The notes under the pieces are model-generated. The model worked only from the letters and a program-made list of their open reading frames with translations. It did no database searches and was not told where the DNA came from. The position numbers were made by a program, and so were the translations under genes. This document shows positions 1 to 8,514 of a stretch of DNA of 64,000 bases, piece after piece. Each line of letters begins with the position of its first letter. The stretch's first letter is position 1. Source of the stretch: Fructobacillus evanidus. Lineage in GTDB: Bacteria > Bacillota > Bacilli > Lactobacillales > Lactobacillaceae. The stretch is from contig NZ_CAUZLM010000002.1 in the NCBI RefSeq assembly GCF_963580165.1, positions 1-64,000 on the forward strand. Reading direction: 5' to 3'.

Positions 1-594
1 ATATTGCTTACCGTCGATTGTTTGCAAACCGGATACGGCTTGGCCATCTGCACCAAAATAATAAGTGTTGGTTTGATCCCAAGCATTCGTCTGCTTTGTA
101 CCGTTAGTATAGTCAACATAGCCATTTTGATTCTTTTCCAAACCATTTTTGGCAGTTAAAATACCATTTTGATCGGCAGTATAGGTCTGGTTATTAACCG
201 TTACTTCAGTGTTCTTGCGAACAGTGTATGTTTGGTCATCACCGAAGTAATATTGCTTACCGTCGATTGTTTGCAAACCGGATACGGCTTGGCCATCTGC
301 ACCAAAATAATAAGTGTTGGTTTGATCCCAAGCATTCGTCTGCTTTGTACCGTTAGTATAATCAACATAGCCATTTTGATTCTTTTCCAAACCATTTTTG
401 GCAGTTAAAACACCATTTTGATCGGCAGTATAGGTCTGGTTATTAACCGTTACTTCAGTGTTCTTGCGAACAGTATATGTTTGGTCATCACCGAAGTAAT
501 ATTGCTTACCGTCGATTGTTTGCAAACCAGATACGGCTTGGCCATCTGCACCAAAATAATAGGTATTCGTTTGGTCCCAAGCATTCGTCTGCTT
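1..594. repeat. 249-bp tandem coding repeats, at least 2.4 near-identical copies
   Basis: The same 249-bp block begins at positions 1, 250 and 499. It encodes 83 residues per unit, so the frame is kept. The first two copies differ at only about three bases (for example near 118/367, 165/414 and 226/475). The third copy has a few more changes and diverges after about 594, toward the N-terminal region. The array continues beyond the left edge. Such near-identity points to recent amplification or ongoing gene conversion. Confidence 0.95.
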
Positions 595-831
595 AACACC
601 ATTAACGTAATCGACAAGTCCTTGGTCATTTTTTGTAATCCCATTGGCAGCTGTCGTGGGATTATCAGCACCAACTGAAGCACTTGGGCTGGAACCAACC
701 AAAGAACTGCTTGAGCTATTAGCATCAGCTGATACATTATTTGATTGAACAGTCACTGTGCCAAATAAGCCGGCAATCAGTAAAGAACCGACTGCCCAGT
801 ACTTACCACTTTTGTACATTTTAAATCGCAT
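1..831 (-). CDS. Secreted KxYKxGKxW-signal protein with tandem glucan-binding-like repeats (5' part only)
   Basis: The gene starts at an ATG at 831 and runs off the left edge, so only the first 277 codons are seen. Residues 5-13 read KMYKSGKYW, which matches the KxYKxGKxW signal motif used by large secreted surface proteins of lactic acid bacteria. A hydrophobic stretch and a cleavage region near VSADA follow, then a short Ser/Ala-rich segment. From about residue 65 the protein consists of 83-residue repeats with YYFGADGQ, GLQTIDGKQYYFG and VTVNNQTYTAD cores, related to the cell-wall or glucan-binding repeats of glucansucrases and choline-binding-like proteins. The enzymatic part, if any, lies outside the window; a GH70 glucansucrase or a pure adhesin are both possible. 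The repeats resemble those of the two lysozymes next door. Confidence 0.8.
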   Translation of the reverse strand, partial: MRFKMYKSGKYWAVGSLLIAGLFGTVTVQSNNVSADANSSSSSLVGSSPSASVGADNPTTAANGITKNDQGLVDYVNGVKQTNAWDQTNTYYFGADGQAVSGLQTIDGKQYYFGDDQTYTVRKNTEVTVNNQTYTADQNGVLTAKNGLEKNQNGYVDYTNGTKQTNAWDQTNTYYFGADGQAVSGLQTIDGKQYYFGDDQTYTVRKNTEVTVNNQTYTADQNGILTAKNGLEKNQNGYVDYTNGTKQTNAWDQTNTYYFGADGQAVSGLQTIDGKQY

Positions 832-891
832 TGTCCACTCTCTATCTCTTTATCATTGTAATAAAATATTTCTACTGTTACATTCTAACAC

Positions 892-918
892 AAAAAAAGC
901 CACTACTTTCGCGGTGAC
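892..918 (-). terminator. Rho-independent terminator of the upstream GH25 gene
   Basis: Read on the minus strand, GTCAC and GTGGC pair (one G-U) around a 10-nt loop, followed by seven T. It lies just after the lysozyme stop and separates that gene from the KxYKxGKxW gene. Confidence 0.7.
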
Positions 919-926
919 TCTAATAA

Positions 927-2561
927 TTAACGTAAATAATACGTCCCGTCACTACCGAAATAGTAGCTTTTTCCATCAATTGTTTGCCAACCTTGAACAG
1001 CACGGCCGTCACTGTCAGTCCAATACGTCAAACCCCAGGCATTGCGCCAGCCCTGATTTTGACGAACACCATTAACAAACCAATAATAAGTGCCCATATA
1101 ATAGCGGAAACCAGTATATAACTGACCATTTTCATACCAACGATAACCACCATTTTGATCAGATCCATCATAGATATAGCCGCTAAAAGGAGTTAAAATT
1201 CCTGTACCATCAGCTTTGTACTGGGCATTGTTGATTGTCACTGTTTGATTAATACGAACAAAATAGGTTTCGTCATTACCAAAGTAGTATTGCTTCCCAT
1301 CAATCGTTTGTAATCCTTGAACAGCACGTCCACTCGTATCTGTCCAGTATGTCAAACCCCAAGCAGACCGCCAGCCGGCGTTTTGACGCACGCCATCGAC
1401 AAACCAGTAGTAAGTACCCATGTAATAGCGAAAACCTGTATATAACTGACCATTCTCATACCAACGGAAGCCACCATTTTGATCAGATCCATCATAAAGA
1501 TAACCTTGCCATGGCTGTAAAACGCCATCCTTATCTGCTTGATACATTTGATTCTCATCAGTGACTGCTTGGTTTTCGCGCAAATTAAAAGTATTATCAT
1601 CGCCAAAATAATATTGCTTTCCAGCAATCGTCTGTAAGCCTTGAACAGCACGACCATCACCACCAGTATAATACCGATTTCCCCAAGCATCATGCCAAGC
1701 ATTATCTGAACGATAACCATTATCAAAGTAATAATAAGTGCCCATATAATACTGGAACCCAGTGTATGGCTGTCCATTTTCTAGCCACCGATAATCATTA
1801 ACAGAAGAATCCCAAACATATCCCGTCGAGGATGTCGCCATGCCAACATAATCCATTGAAACATCAAAAGTACCACTAATCCCGTTAAAACCGGCATTTG
1901 AAGACCACTGCCACATACCATATTGTGTATTCCAAAGGTCATTAGCAGATGGCGTATATGGATATTGGGCCATCCAGATTCGATTATTTAACAGAAACGA
2001 TGTGTTAAGATTCATACTATTTTTATAGTAAGCGTAGGTATACAAAGCACCATTGACAAAACCTCGACTTTTTAACTGGTCATTAAAAGCTTGGCTATTA
2101 GCAGATACACCACTATTTTGCGTTGAAGTATCTTCTAAATCATTTACTAATAAATCACTGCTAGCAAATCCTAATTGCGTTGCATAATCAGCAAAATAAT
2201 TTGCTTCGGCCCGTGCACTACTTTGATCAGAATAAGTAGAGTAGTGATAGGCAGATACCTTTAAACCAACTGATTTAGCATTAGTGATTTGACTGCTGGC
2301 ATATGGGTTATGATAATAGGTTCCTTCGGTCAATTTGACGATAATTCCCTTAACACCATTATTTTTCATAGTTTGGAAATCACTCGTTGAAAGATAACCA
2401 TTGTTTGATGAAATATCAACGACATCCATCCGGGGTATTCCACTTTGGCCACCAGTTACCCGGTCAATATCATCAGCATGAACTGTTAAATGATTTTGAT
2501 TAGCAACGACTCCAAGTGCTGTGATAGCCGTTAACGCTAACCACGTTTTTTTTAATTTCAT
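927..2561 (-). CDS. Secreted GH25 lysozyme (muramidase) with three C-terminal wall-binding modules
   Basis: This 544-residue protein should cut the MurNAc-GlcNAc bond of peptidoglycan outside the cell. Residues 1-30 form a Sec signal peptide ending near VHADD. A glycoside hydrolase 25 domain follows (about 40-225), with the N-terminal Asp region MDVVDISS and the acidic pair in NDLED expected to be catalytic. The C-terminal half holds three modules of roughly 100 residues built on RWYENGQLYTGFRYYMGTYY and GLQTIDGKQYYFG cores, presumably wall- or glucan-binding. AGGAG lies 9 nt before the ATG. It is a paralogue of the lysozyme upstream, and the last modules of the two genes are almost the same at DNA level. 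Substrate preference cannot be read from sequence. Confidence 0.9.
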   Translation of the reverse strand: MKLKKTWLALTAITALGVVANQNHLTVHADDIDRVTGGQSGIPRMDVVDISSNNGYLSTSDFQTMKNNGVKGIIVKLTEGTYYHNPYASSQITNAKSVGLKVSAYHYSTYSDQSSARAEANYFADYATQLGFASSDLLVNDLEDTSTQNSGVSANSQAFNDQLKSRGFVNGALYTYAYYKNSMNLNTSFLLNNRIWMAQYPYTPSANDLWNTQYGMWQWSSNAGFNGISGTFDVSMDYVGMATSSTGYVWDSSVNDYRWLENGQPYTGFQYYMGTYYYFDNGYRSDNAWHDAWGNRYYTGGDGRAVQGLQTIAGKQYYFGDDNTFNLRENQAVTDENQMYQADKDGVLQPWQGYLYDGSDQNGGFRWYENGQLYTGFRYYMGTYYWFVDGVRQNAGWRSAWGLTYWTDTSGRAVQGLQTIDGKQYYFGNDETYFVRINQTVTINNAQYKADGTGILTPFSGYIYDGSDQNGGYRWYENGQLYTGFRYYMGTYYWFVNGVRQNQGWRNAWGLTYWTDSDGRAVQGWQTIDGKSYYFGSDGTYYLR

Positions 2562-3003
2562 TATTCTTTAACTCCTATTCAAGATGGTTCTACTTACATA
2601 TTCAATGAGTGCTATGCTTTGCAAACTAAAAAATAATTAATCGTTTTCCTAATAGCACATAAAATTTATTAAAGCCAAATTTTCTAGCACCATCACCAAT
2701 TAATTGGCACCTACCTTGAGACCTTAACCACTTACTGTCTCACTAAAATTATACGTACCAACCGTCTACTTCAACCACTGCCATATTAAAATAATAATTA
2801 TTTAGAATTTTTCTCGTGTATTCCTTCTAACGTGACTTTTCACTTATTTTTAATCGTTCTTATTTTTGTTCGTCAAAATTAATTTTACAACATTATCTTT
2901 TTATTGTCATATGTAACTATTTAATCTCACTCCAGTGCGACTGTAGGTCATAATTTTTGCAATAACCTATCATTGACTAACTACGATTATGATCTCATTC
3001 GAC
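2562..3003. other. AT-rich intergenic region upstream of the GH25 gene
   Basis: No coding region is seen. A possible minus-strand promoter has TATAAT at 2748-2753 with a poor -35 (TTGAAG, 15-nt spacing), which would give a leader of about 190 nt. Within that leader lies a perfect 12-bp palindrome, CCAATTAATTGG, at 2696-2707, which could be an operator. The rest is low-complexity AT-rich sequence with nothing else I recognise. Confidence 0.4.
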
Positions 3004-3041
3004 AAAAAAAGACAAAATCCATCTGAATTTTGTCTTTTTTT
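3004..3041 (-). terminator. Strong rho-independent terminator after the second GH25 gene
   Basis: Near-perfect hairpin with AAAAAAAGACAAAAT and ATTTTGTCTTTTTTT arms around a short loop. It is symmetrical enough to act in both directions. Confidence 0.9.
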
Positions 3042-3048
3042 GATTAGA

Positions 3049-4542
3049 TTATCGGAGATAATACGTTCCATTATTACCGAAATAATAACTTTTACCATCA
3101 ATTGTTTGCCAGCCTTGCACGGCGCGGCCATCACTATCCGTCCAGTACGTCAAGCCCCAGGCATTGCGCCAACCCTGATTTTGACGAACACCGTTCACAA
3201 ACCAGTAGTAAGTGCCCATATAGTAACGGAAACCTGTGTATACCTGACCATTTTCATACCAACGGTAACCACCATTTTGGTCAGAGCCATCATAGGCATA
3301 GCCACTGATAGGTGTCAAAATACCAGTTCCATCTGCCTGGTACTGAGCATTTCCAATAGTCACTGTCTGATTTTGACGAGCATAATAACTACCATCATCA
3401 CCAAAGTAATACAGCTTCCCATTAATCGTTTGCAAACTTTGAACAGCGCGACCATTGCTGTCAGTCCAGTATGTCATTCCCCAAGCTGATCGCCAGCCAT
3501 CATTTTGGCGAACACCATTAACAAACCAGTAATAAGTCCCCATGTAATAACGGAAACCTGTATATGGTTGACCATTTTCATACCAACGGAAACCACCATT
3601 TTGATCTGTGCCATCATAAAGGTAGCCCGATGTTTTAGCAGCTTGGATTGCCTTTACTAATTTATCGGAAGCCGACTCAGTATCGGTTGTTGTATTAGTT
3701 GATTGGTTACTATTGGCATCTGTTGATTGGTTATTGTTCGTATTAGATGACTGGTCACTATTTGACGTTGTCGTGCTACTAGTTTGAGTCCCACTTGCTG
3801 CACCATTTGTCGCCATTCCCGTATAGTCCATAGAAACGTCAAACTTACCACTAATGCCATTAAAAGAAGCATTAGATGACCATTGCCACATACCAAAGCC
3901 AGTGTTCCAAAGATCACTACCAGATGGGGTATAAGGATATTGGGCAATCCAAACCTTACTATCGCCACCGTAAATTGAAGTATCAACGTTGTTGGTCTTC
4001 ATATAGTATTTACCGCTATAAAGGGTTGTATTGGTAAAGCCACGGGCATGTAATTGGTCGTTAAAAGCTCGGATGTTGTCAGAAACATTTCCACCAACCG
4101 TACTGCTATCTTCCAAATCGTTAATTAATAAATCAGTACTTTTAAACCCGAGTTGTGATGCAACATCCGCGAAGTGATTTGCTTCTGCACGACCACCGTC
4201 CGGCGTGTTAAAATCAGAATAATGGTAGGCAGAAACAGTCAAACCAGCAGCACGAGCATTGGCAACCTGTGCTTGAGCATATGGGTTAGTATAACCAGTT
4301 CCCTCGGTCAATTTAACGATAATTCCTTTGACCCCATTATTGCGCATCGTCACATAATCTTGGGCCGTTAAATAGCCCTGATAAGAGGACACATCGACAA
4401 CATCCATTCGAGGTAAACCGCTCTGGCCAGCAGTGACAGCAGCGATACTGTCAGCTCGAGCAACTAGGTGATGGCTAGCATCCACAACAACACCAAAAGT
4501 GGTTGCTGCCGCCAATGTTAGAAAAGCGTTTTTTACATTCAT
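3049..4542 (-). CDS. Secreted GH25 lysozyme with Ser/Thr/Asn/Gln linker and two wall-binding modules
   Basis: The 497-residue protein has a signal peptide (cleavage near VARAD), a GH25 muramidase domain at about 40-235 (MDVVDVSS, INDLED), then a low-complexity linker rich in Ser, Thr, Asn and Gln (about 250-300), then two aromatic repeat modules at the C-terminus. It is a paralogue of the neighbouring lysozyme but with a linker in place of one module, so the pair differ mainly in the reach and number of binding modules. The start is supported by AAGGA 11 nt upstream. The preceding small anchored-protein gene ends 16 nt before this ATG, so the two are probably co-transcribed. Function is predicted wall turnover or autolysis. 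Confidence 0.9.
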   Translation of the reverse strand: MNVKNAFLTLAAATTFGVVVDASHHLVARADSIAAVTAGQSGLPRMDVVDVSSYQGYLTAQDYVTMRNNGVKGIIVKLTEGTGYTNPYAQAQVANARAAGLTVSAYHYSDFNTPDGGRAEANHFADVASQLGFKSTDLLINDLEDSSTVGGNVSDNIRAFNDQLHARGFTNTTLYSGKYYMKTNNVDTSIYGGDSKVWIAQYPYTPSGSDLWNTGFGMWQWSSNASFNGISGKFDVSMDYTGMATNGAASGTQTSSTTTSNSDQSSNTNNNQSTDANSNQSTNTTTDTESASDKLVKAIQAAKTSGYLYDGTDQNGGFRWYENGQPYTGFRYYMGTYYWFVNGVRQNDGWRSAWGMTYWTDSNGRAVQSLQTINGKLYYFGDDGSYYARQNQTVTIGNAQYQADGTGILTPISGYAYDGSDQNGGYRWYENGQVYTGFRYYMGTYYWFVNGVRQNQGWRNAWGLTYWTDSDGRAVQGWQTIDGKSYYFGNNGTYYLR

Positions 4543-4557
4543 GGTTTCTTTTAATCC

Positions 4558-5010
4558 TTATTGGTGAAAGTTCTGCTTAGCATAGGTTACAGGCGATACT
4601 CCCTGCTGTGATGCTTGTGTGATAATTTGCTTAATATCACTTGGTGCCCATTGGTCGGCAGGCAAACCGGCAGCCTTTAGCTGAGCAGTTACCTGTTGAA
4701 CCATTGATGAATCAACGGTTTGACCACTCAATGTTTTATTAGGATCGTAACTAGCTGATGTTTGTGGGTTAGCACCCTTTTGACTTGTTGCACTTGTCGA
4801 AGACGAGGTTGCAGATGATGCCACTGAACTGCTAGAACTAGCGCTGTCACTAGTACTTTTAGCCGTTGATGACACTGCCGAAGAGGTTGAAACCGAACTT
4901 GATGAAGTTGTTGATTCCTTTGAATTATGGTTAGTGCCCAGAGCATAGCCACCACCGGCAACAACAGCTGCCACTACAACAACCCCGATAATTGTCCCAA
5001 TTTTTTTCAC
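4558..5010 (-). CDS. Small membrane-anchored or secreted Ser-rich protein, function unknown
   Basis: GTG start with AAGGAG 8 nt upstream; 150 residues. Residues 4-25 form a single hydrophobic helix (IIGVVVVAAVVAGGGYALG), a signal anchor or signal peptide without a lipobox Cys. Residues 30-85 are almost entirely Ser, Thr and Ala, as in a wall-spanning spacer. The last 55 residues look like a compact helical domain (MVQQVTAQLKAAGLPADQW and on to the end), which I do not recognise. It sits 16 nt upstream of a lysozyme gene and is likely expressed with it, so a role at the cell surface alongside wall hydrolysis is plausible but unproven. The intergenic region before it carries a 12-bp palindrome, GCTTGGCCAAGC, at 5056-5067. 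Confidence 0.75.
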   Translation of the reverse strand: MKKIGTIIGVVVVAAVVAGGGYALGTNHNSKESTTSSSSVSTSSAVSSTAKSTSDSASSSSSVASSATSSSTSATSQKGANPQTSASYDPNKTLSGQTVDSSMVQQVTAQLKAAGLPADQWAPSDIKQIITQASQQGVSPVTYAKQNFHQ

Positions 5011-5157
5011 AAAAATTCTCCTTGATTAGTCATTCTCTCAAAGGTGACCCCTGAAGCTTGGCCAAGCCTATCATCGTCCATTTTACACTATCTGACCTAT
5101 TTTTGCAGGTTCCAATCTGATTTTAATTTCCATTTAATCGAACAAGAGTAGCTCTAA

Positions 5158-5194
5158 ATAAAAAGCGATGTCATCAATCATGACATCGCTTTTA
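5158..5194 (-). terminator. Rho-independent terminator of the mgtE operon
   Basis: AGCGATGTCAT and ATGACATCGCT form an 11-bp stem right after the mgtE stop, flanked by A and T runs, so it may be bidirectional. Confidence 0.9.
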
Positions 5195-5196
5195 CT

Positions 5197-6564
5197 TTAT
5201 TTTCCAATGAATTCATTCAACATGCCCGTGGCAATCCCAAAGTAAATCAGGATAGCCGCCCAATCGACCACCGTCTGCACTAATGGTCCATTCACCAATG
5301 CCGGATCCAAATTCACTTTACTCAATGCCGCCGGCACTAAGTACGCCAGCAACGATGAAAGCAGAATCGCAACGGTTGCAGACAAGGCAACAGCCAAGGC
5401 TAGCCCTTCGTTATCTTGCCAAAGGGAAACAACGGTGAAAAGAACCACGCCCGCTAAGATGGCAAGCACAAAAGAAGACAGCAACTCAGAAATCAGATTC
5501 TTCCAGAAAGACCGATCCGTGCTTGAACCAAAGTGACGGACAGCCAAGGCCAAGGATTGCGTGCCAGCATTTCCGGCAACTCCAGCAATGACCATAATAA
5601 AGGCAGCCAAAATTGGTGCCTGACGAATGGTGTGCTCAAAGCTCGCAACCAAGGCCACGGAGACAAGACCCAAAATCAATAGTGCCAAGAACCAAGGCAT
5701 CCGCTTCAAAGCAGAGTGCCAGGGACTATCGTCGGTATCAGAAACATCGACGGCAGCCAAACCAGAGTACTCCTCGACCGCTTCCTCATCAATCACGTCA
5801 ACAATATCATCAACTGTAATGATTCCTAACAAATGCTGATCATCATCCGTAACCGGAATGGCAAAAAAGTTGTAATCGGCCACGACTTGGGCGACTTCTT
5901 TTTGGTCATCCCCCGCCTTCACCGAAATAACCCGAGTATTGGTAATCGACTCAATCGTCATCTCATCCGGATGGGTCAGCAAGTCCCGCAAGGAAACGAT
6001 TCCGACCAGGCGATGGTTTTCATCAACCACATAGACATAGATAATTGACTCGGCTTCTTCGGCCTGCTTTTTTACTTGGGCTAGAACGTCCTTCACTACT
6101 GAACTAGCAGCTACTGCCAGGTATTCCGTGGCCATCAAAGCCCCAGCCGTCTGGTCCTCATACTTAATCAAATTTCTGATTTCTTGAGCTTCTCGATGAG
6201 GCATCAATGCCAAATAGGTTGAGGCTAACCGGGCTGGCATGGCTTGAAACAAATCAGCCTCATTATCAGCAAACATTTCAACCAGGATATTAGCCCCCTT
6301 TTGTGGTGGCATCTCCTGCAAAAGGTCAACAACCTCTTCAGCATCGATTTCCAAGTTATCAAAAACTGTCGCAAGCGTTTCGTCATCCATGACCCGCCAG
6401 GCAACCTCTCGAATGTTCTTCGAAAAGCTGGCGTAAACCTGCCCCTTTTCAAAATCGTGCAGGTTGGTGAACTCGGTCATAAAGTCATCGTCTTGTCCGT
6501 TTTCGAGCAAGTCCGTTAAGGCATGGACAGCTTGTCGGACTTGCTGCTCATTGTCTAATTCCAT
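5197..6564 (-). CDS. mgtE: MgtE-family magnesium transporter/channel
   Basis: Integral membrane Mg2+ channel of the MgtE type, about 455 residues. The N-terminal helical MgtE_N superhelix (1-125) is followed by a tandem CBS pair (about 130-260) that senses Mg2+ in this family, then five membrane helices (about 290-450). The hallmark GNAGTQS lies in the pore region. The reading frame extends to a GTG 18 nt upstream, but AAAGGA sits 8 nt before the ATG at 6564, so I prefer that start. It is the last gene of the relQ-nadK-rluA run, with 82 nt to the previous stop. I see no M-box Mg2+ riboswitch in that gap. Confidence 0.95.
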   Translation of the reverse strand: MELDNEQQVRQAVHALTDLLENGQDDDFMTEFTNLHDFEKGQVYASFSKNIREVAWRVMDDETLATVFDNLEIDAEEVVDLLQEMPPQKGANILVEMFADNEADLFQAMPARLASTYLALMPHREAQEIRNLIKYEDQTAGALMATEYLAVAASSVVKDVLAQVKKQAEEAESIIYVYVVDENHRLVGIVSLRDLLTHPDEMTIESITNTRVISVKAGDDQKEVAQVVADYNFFAIPVTDDDQHLLGIITVDDIVDVIDEEAVEEYSGLAAVDVSDTDDSPWHSALKRMPWFLALLILGLVSVALVASFEHTIRQAPILAAFIMVIAGVAGNAGTQSLALAVRHFGSSTDRSFWKNLISELLSSFVLAILAGVVLFTVVSLWQDNEGLALAVALSATVAILLSSLLAYLVPAALSKVNLDPALVNGPLVQTVVDWAAILIYFGIATGMLNEFIGK

Positions 6565-6646
6565 GAAAGGATTCCTTTCCACTTCGTTTATCTTCCTTGA
6601 AAATACTACAAAATCAGCTTGGCTTCAACCTTAGTCGTAAACGTTT

Positions 6647-7552
6647 TTACCCTTGAATGTCCTTTAATGCCTGCAAATCAGCCGGCAAATCCGTTTGCAG
6701 ATGGCGGTTTTCTTCAATAAATGGATCATAGAAGGTCATCTGGTAGGCATGCAAGGCTTGTCGCTTCAACCCATACCATAGTGGCCCGCCGTACAGGTCA
6801 TCCCCTACTAATGGGAAACCGATGTGGGCAAAATGAACGCGGATTTGGTGTGTCCGGCCGGTATGCAACTGCACCTTGACCCGGGTCATCGGCTGATTTT
6901 CATCATTAGTGTACCGGTGTTCCACCCAATATTCCGTCTTTGATAATTTGCCATCAGGCGTCACCGTGCGCTTGATAAAGTCACCTGGTAAACGGCCAAT
7001 TGGTTCTTCGATAATGCCGTGATCCTCTGGCAAGTGACCAGAGACGTAGGCCGTGTAGAACTTTTCCACCGAATGATCCTGCAATTGTTGATCCAAAACG
7101 GCATGAGCAAAGCGATGCTTGGCTAACAAGACAATCCCGGAAGTATCCCGGTCAAGACGGGTCACAACGTGGGGCACCAAGTCTTCGGCCCCTTCATCGA
7201 GCAAGTGCCCCTTCACCTGGTTAACCAACGTATGCAGTCGATCGGCATGCCCTGGAACAGTAGTGACCCCGTATGGCTTATCAACGGCCAAAAAGTGTTC
7301 GTCTTCATAAATCACGTCCAGCGGGGTGAAATCAGGAACGACCAAGTCGTTCCCCGTTTCAACCGGCATCACGATTGTGACCAAGTCGCCATCCTTAATA
7401 TAATCGGAGGTGTACACCTGTTGGTCATTGACCAAAATAGCGCCCCCGTTATGCTTCATTTGTGAGAACATCCGGTGCGAAACACCGTGACTTTGTAAGA
7501 AAGAGCGGACCTTCCGTTCTTCTGTTCCCTGATATGTCCAAGAAAATTTCAT
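6647..7552 (-). CDS. RluA-family RNA pseudouridine synthase (RluD/YjbO type)
   Basis: The 301-residue enzyme isomerises uridine to pseudouridine in RNA. The N-terminal 70 residues resemble an S4-like RNA-binding segment. The catalytic signature RLDRDTSGIVLLAKH (about residues 134-148) holds the essential Asp, and LHTGRTHQIRVH is the second family motif. The order relQ-nadK-this gene matches yjbM-yjbN-yjbO of Bacillus. Its translation start is odd. No Shine-Dalgarno lies in the usual place, while AAAGGA sits 32 nt upstream and is separated from the ATG by a perfect hairpin (see the separate entry). The exact target uridine cannot be read from sequence. Confidence 0.92.
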   Translation of the reverse strand: MKFSWTYQGTEERKVRSFLQSHGVSHRMFSQMKHNGGAILVNDQQVYTSDYIKDGDLVTIVMPVETGNDLVVPDFTPLDVIYEDEHFLAVDKPYGVTTVPGHADRLHTLVNQVKGHLLDEGAEDLVPHVVTRLDRDTSGIVLLAKHRFAHAVLDQQLQDHSVEKFYTAYVSGHLPEDHGIIEEPIGRLPGDFIKRTVTPDGKLSKTEYWVEHRYTNDENQPMTRVKVQLHTGRTHQIRVHFAHIGFPLVGDDLYGGPLWYGLKRQALHAYQMTFYDPFIEENRHLQTDLPADLQALKDIQG

Positions 7553-7566
7553 ACTAATTTATCTGT

Positions 7567-7590
7567 GCCGGTTAATGAACCGGCTCCTTT
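7567..7590 (-). promoter_or_regulatory. Shine-Dalgarno followed by hairpin ahead of the pseudouridine synthase gene
   Basis: AAAGGA (7585-7590) is directly followed by GCCGGTT-CATT-AACCGGC, a 7-bp perfect stem. Then come 14 nt to the ATG at 7552. If the hairpin folds, the ribosome site is brought close to the start. A 16-codon mini-ORF starting at 7599 ends in ATGA, overlapping the same start, so translational coupling is the alternative. Confidence 0.45.
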
Positions 7591-7601
7591 CAATTCCATG
7601 C

Positions 7602-7633
7602 AAAAGCGGTGCCTTTGCTCGACCAGACACCGC
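7602..7633 (-). terminator. Weak intrinsic terminator between nadK and the RluA-family gene
   Basis: GCGGTG and CACCGC arms with a 16-nt loop and only TTTTG after it, so read-through within the operon is likely. Confidence 0.5.
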
Positions 7634-7641
7634 CCTGCCAC

Positions 7642-8451
7642 TTATTCAACGTCTTCTTCGCTACTATCAGCGATAAAGGCCTGCTTAACCCGACTCCAAA
7701 AGTCTAAATGACGGAAGGAGGCAAAATGAACTTCTTTTTCGGCCACCTCAAACTCAACAGCCACAATGCCCTCGGCCAGAATCTCTAACTGGTCGCAGGT
7801 CAACAAAAAGGCCTTGGTCTTTGGTCGAATGGTAATCTTTTGCTCGGCCGGAACCACTAATGGCGATCCCAATGTTCGAAAGACCCGGTTATTAATCGAC
7901 GCAATTTCAGACATTTGGATTGCCTTTAATGACGGGTGTAAGACCGCCCCACCGTTGGCCTTGTTATAAGCAGTCGATCCAGTCGGCGTTGCAATAGCGA
8001 CACCATCACCCCGAAAGCCTTCAAAGCGCCGACCACTTAAGCAAATATCGGCAACCATCGTGCCAACTGGCTGCTTAATCGTCCCCTCATTCAAGGCCAA
8101 GTACTCCTGCCTGGCACCATCGGCTGTGACAGTCGTCATCTTCAGCAAGGGGTACGAAACGCGCTGACCTTTGTCATGGACTAAGCTGTTTACCAGTTCC
8201 TTGACTTCGCTGCCCAACCAATCGGTATAAAAGCCCAAATGGCCGGTATGTAAACCAACGAAACGCAAATCATCATTCCCATCGATATATTCGTGAAAGG
8301 CTCCCAACAGGGTGCCATCCCCACCAACGGAAATCACTAAATCGGGGTTCTCCCGGTCCAAGGCAATTCCCTGGGCTTTCAATTCTTTCTTCAGGTCGGC
8401 CACAATGGCAAGCGACTGGGCCTGATCATTATTGTATAAGGCGACTTTCAT
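7642..8451 (-). CDS. nadK: NAD kinase
   Basis: This cytosolic enzyme phosphorylates NAD to NADP. It has the diagnostic GGDGTLLG near residue 42, THLGF-like TGHLGFYTDW, and GDGVAIATPTGSTAYN. The frame is open for 13 more codons, but GAGGAG sits 5-6 nt before the ATG at 8451 and the family normally begins MKVALYNN, so this start gives 269 residues, typical for Firmicutes NadK. It lies between relQ and an RluA-family gene, a conserved trio. A hairpin with a short T run precedes it, so expression may be partly separate from relQ. Confidence 0.95.
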   Translation of the reverse strand: MKVALYNNDQAQSLAIVADLKKELKAQGIALDRENPDLVISVGGDGTLLGAFHEYIDGNDDLRFVGLHTGHLGFYTDWLGSEVKELVNSLVHDKGQRVSYPLLKMTTVTADGARQEYLALNEGTIKQPVGTMVADICLSGRRFEGFRGDGVAIATPTGSTAYNKANGGAVLHPSLKAIQMSEIASINNRVFRTLGSPLVVPAEQKITIRPKTKAFLLTCDQLEILAEGIVAVEFEVAEKEVHFASFRHLDFWSRVKQAFIADSSEEDVE

Positions 8452-8488
8452 GCCTACTCCTCTAAGATCTTTTTTCTGCTTGCTAATC

Positions 8489-8509
8489 AAAAGGCCGGCC
8501 TAAGCCGGC
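8489..8509 (-). terminator. Weak hairpin terminator between relQ and nadK
   Basis: GCCGGC-TTAG-GCCGGC followed by CTTTTG directly after the relQ stop. The T run is short, so termination is probably partial. Confidence 0.5.
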
Positions 8510-8514
8510 ACTTC

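Noticed and set aside
1..594. Regular 249-bp repeats as a CRISPR or satellite array
   Set aside because: The units are in frame, encode 83 residues each and have no unique spacers; they are protein repeats.
1349..1777. Open frames opposite and across the lysozyme repeats
   Set aside because: They are shadows of the repeats with no ribosome site and biased residues.
6565..6646. M-box magnesium riboswitch before mgtE
   Set aside because: Only 82 nt separate the genes, and there is no M-box-like structure or terminator.
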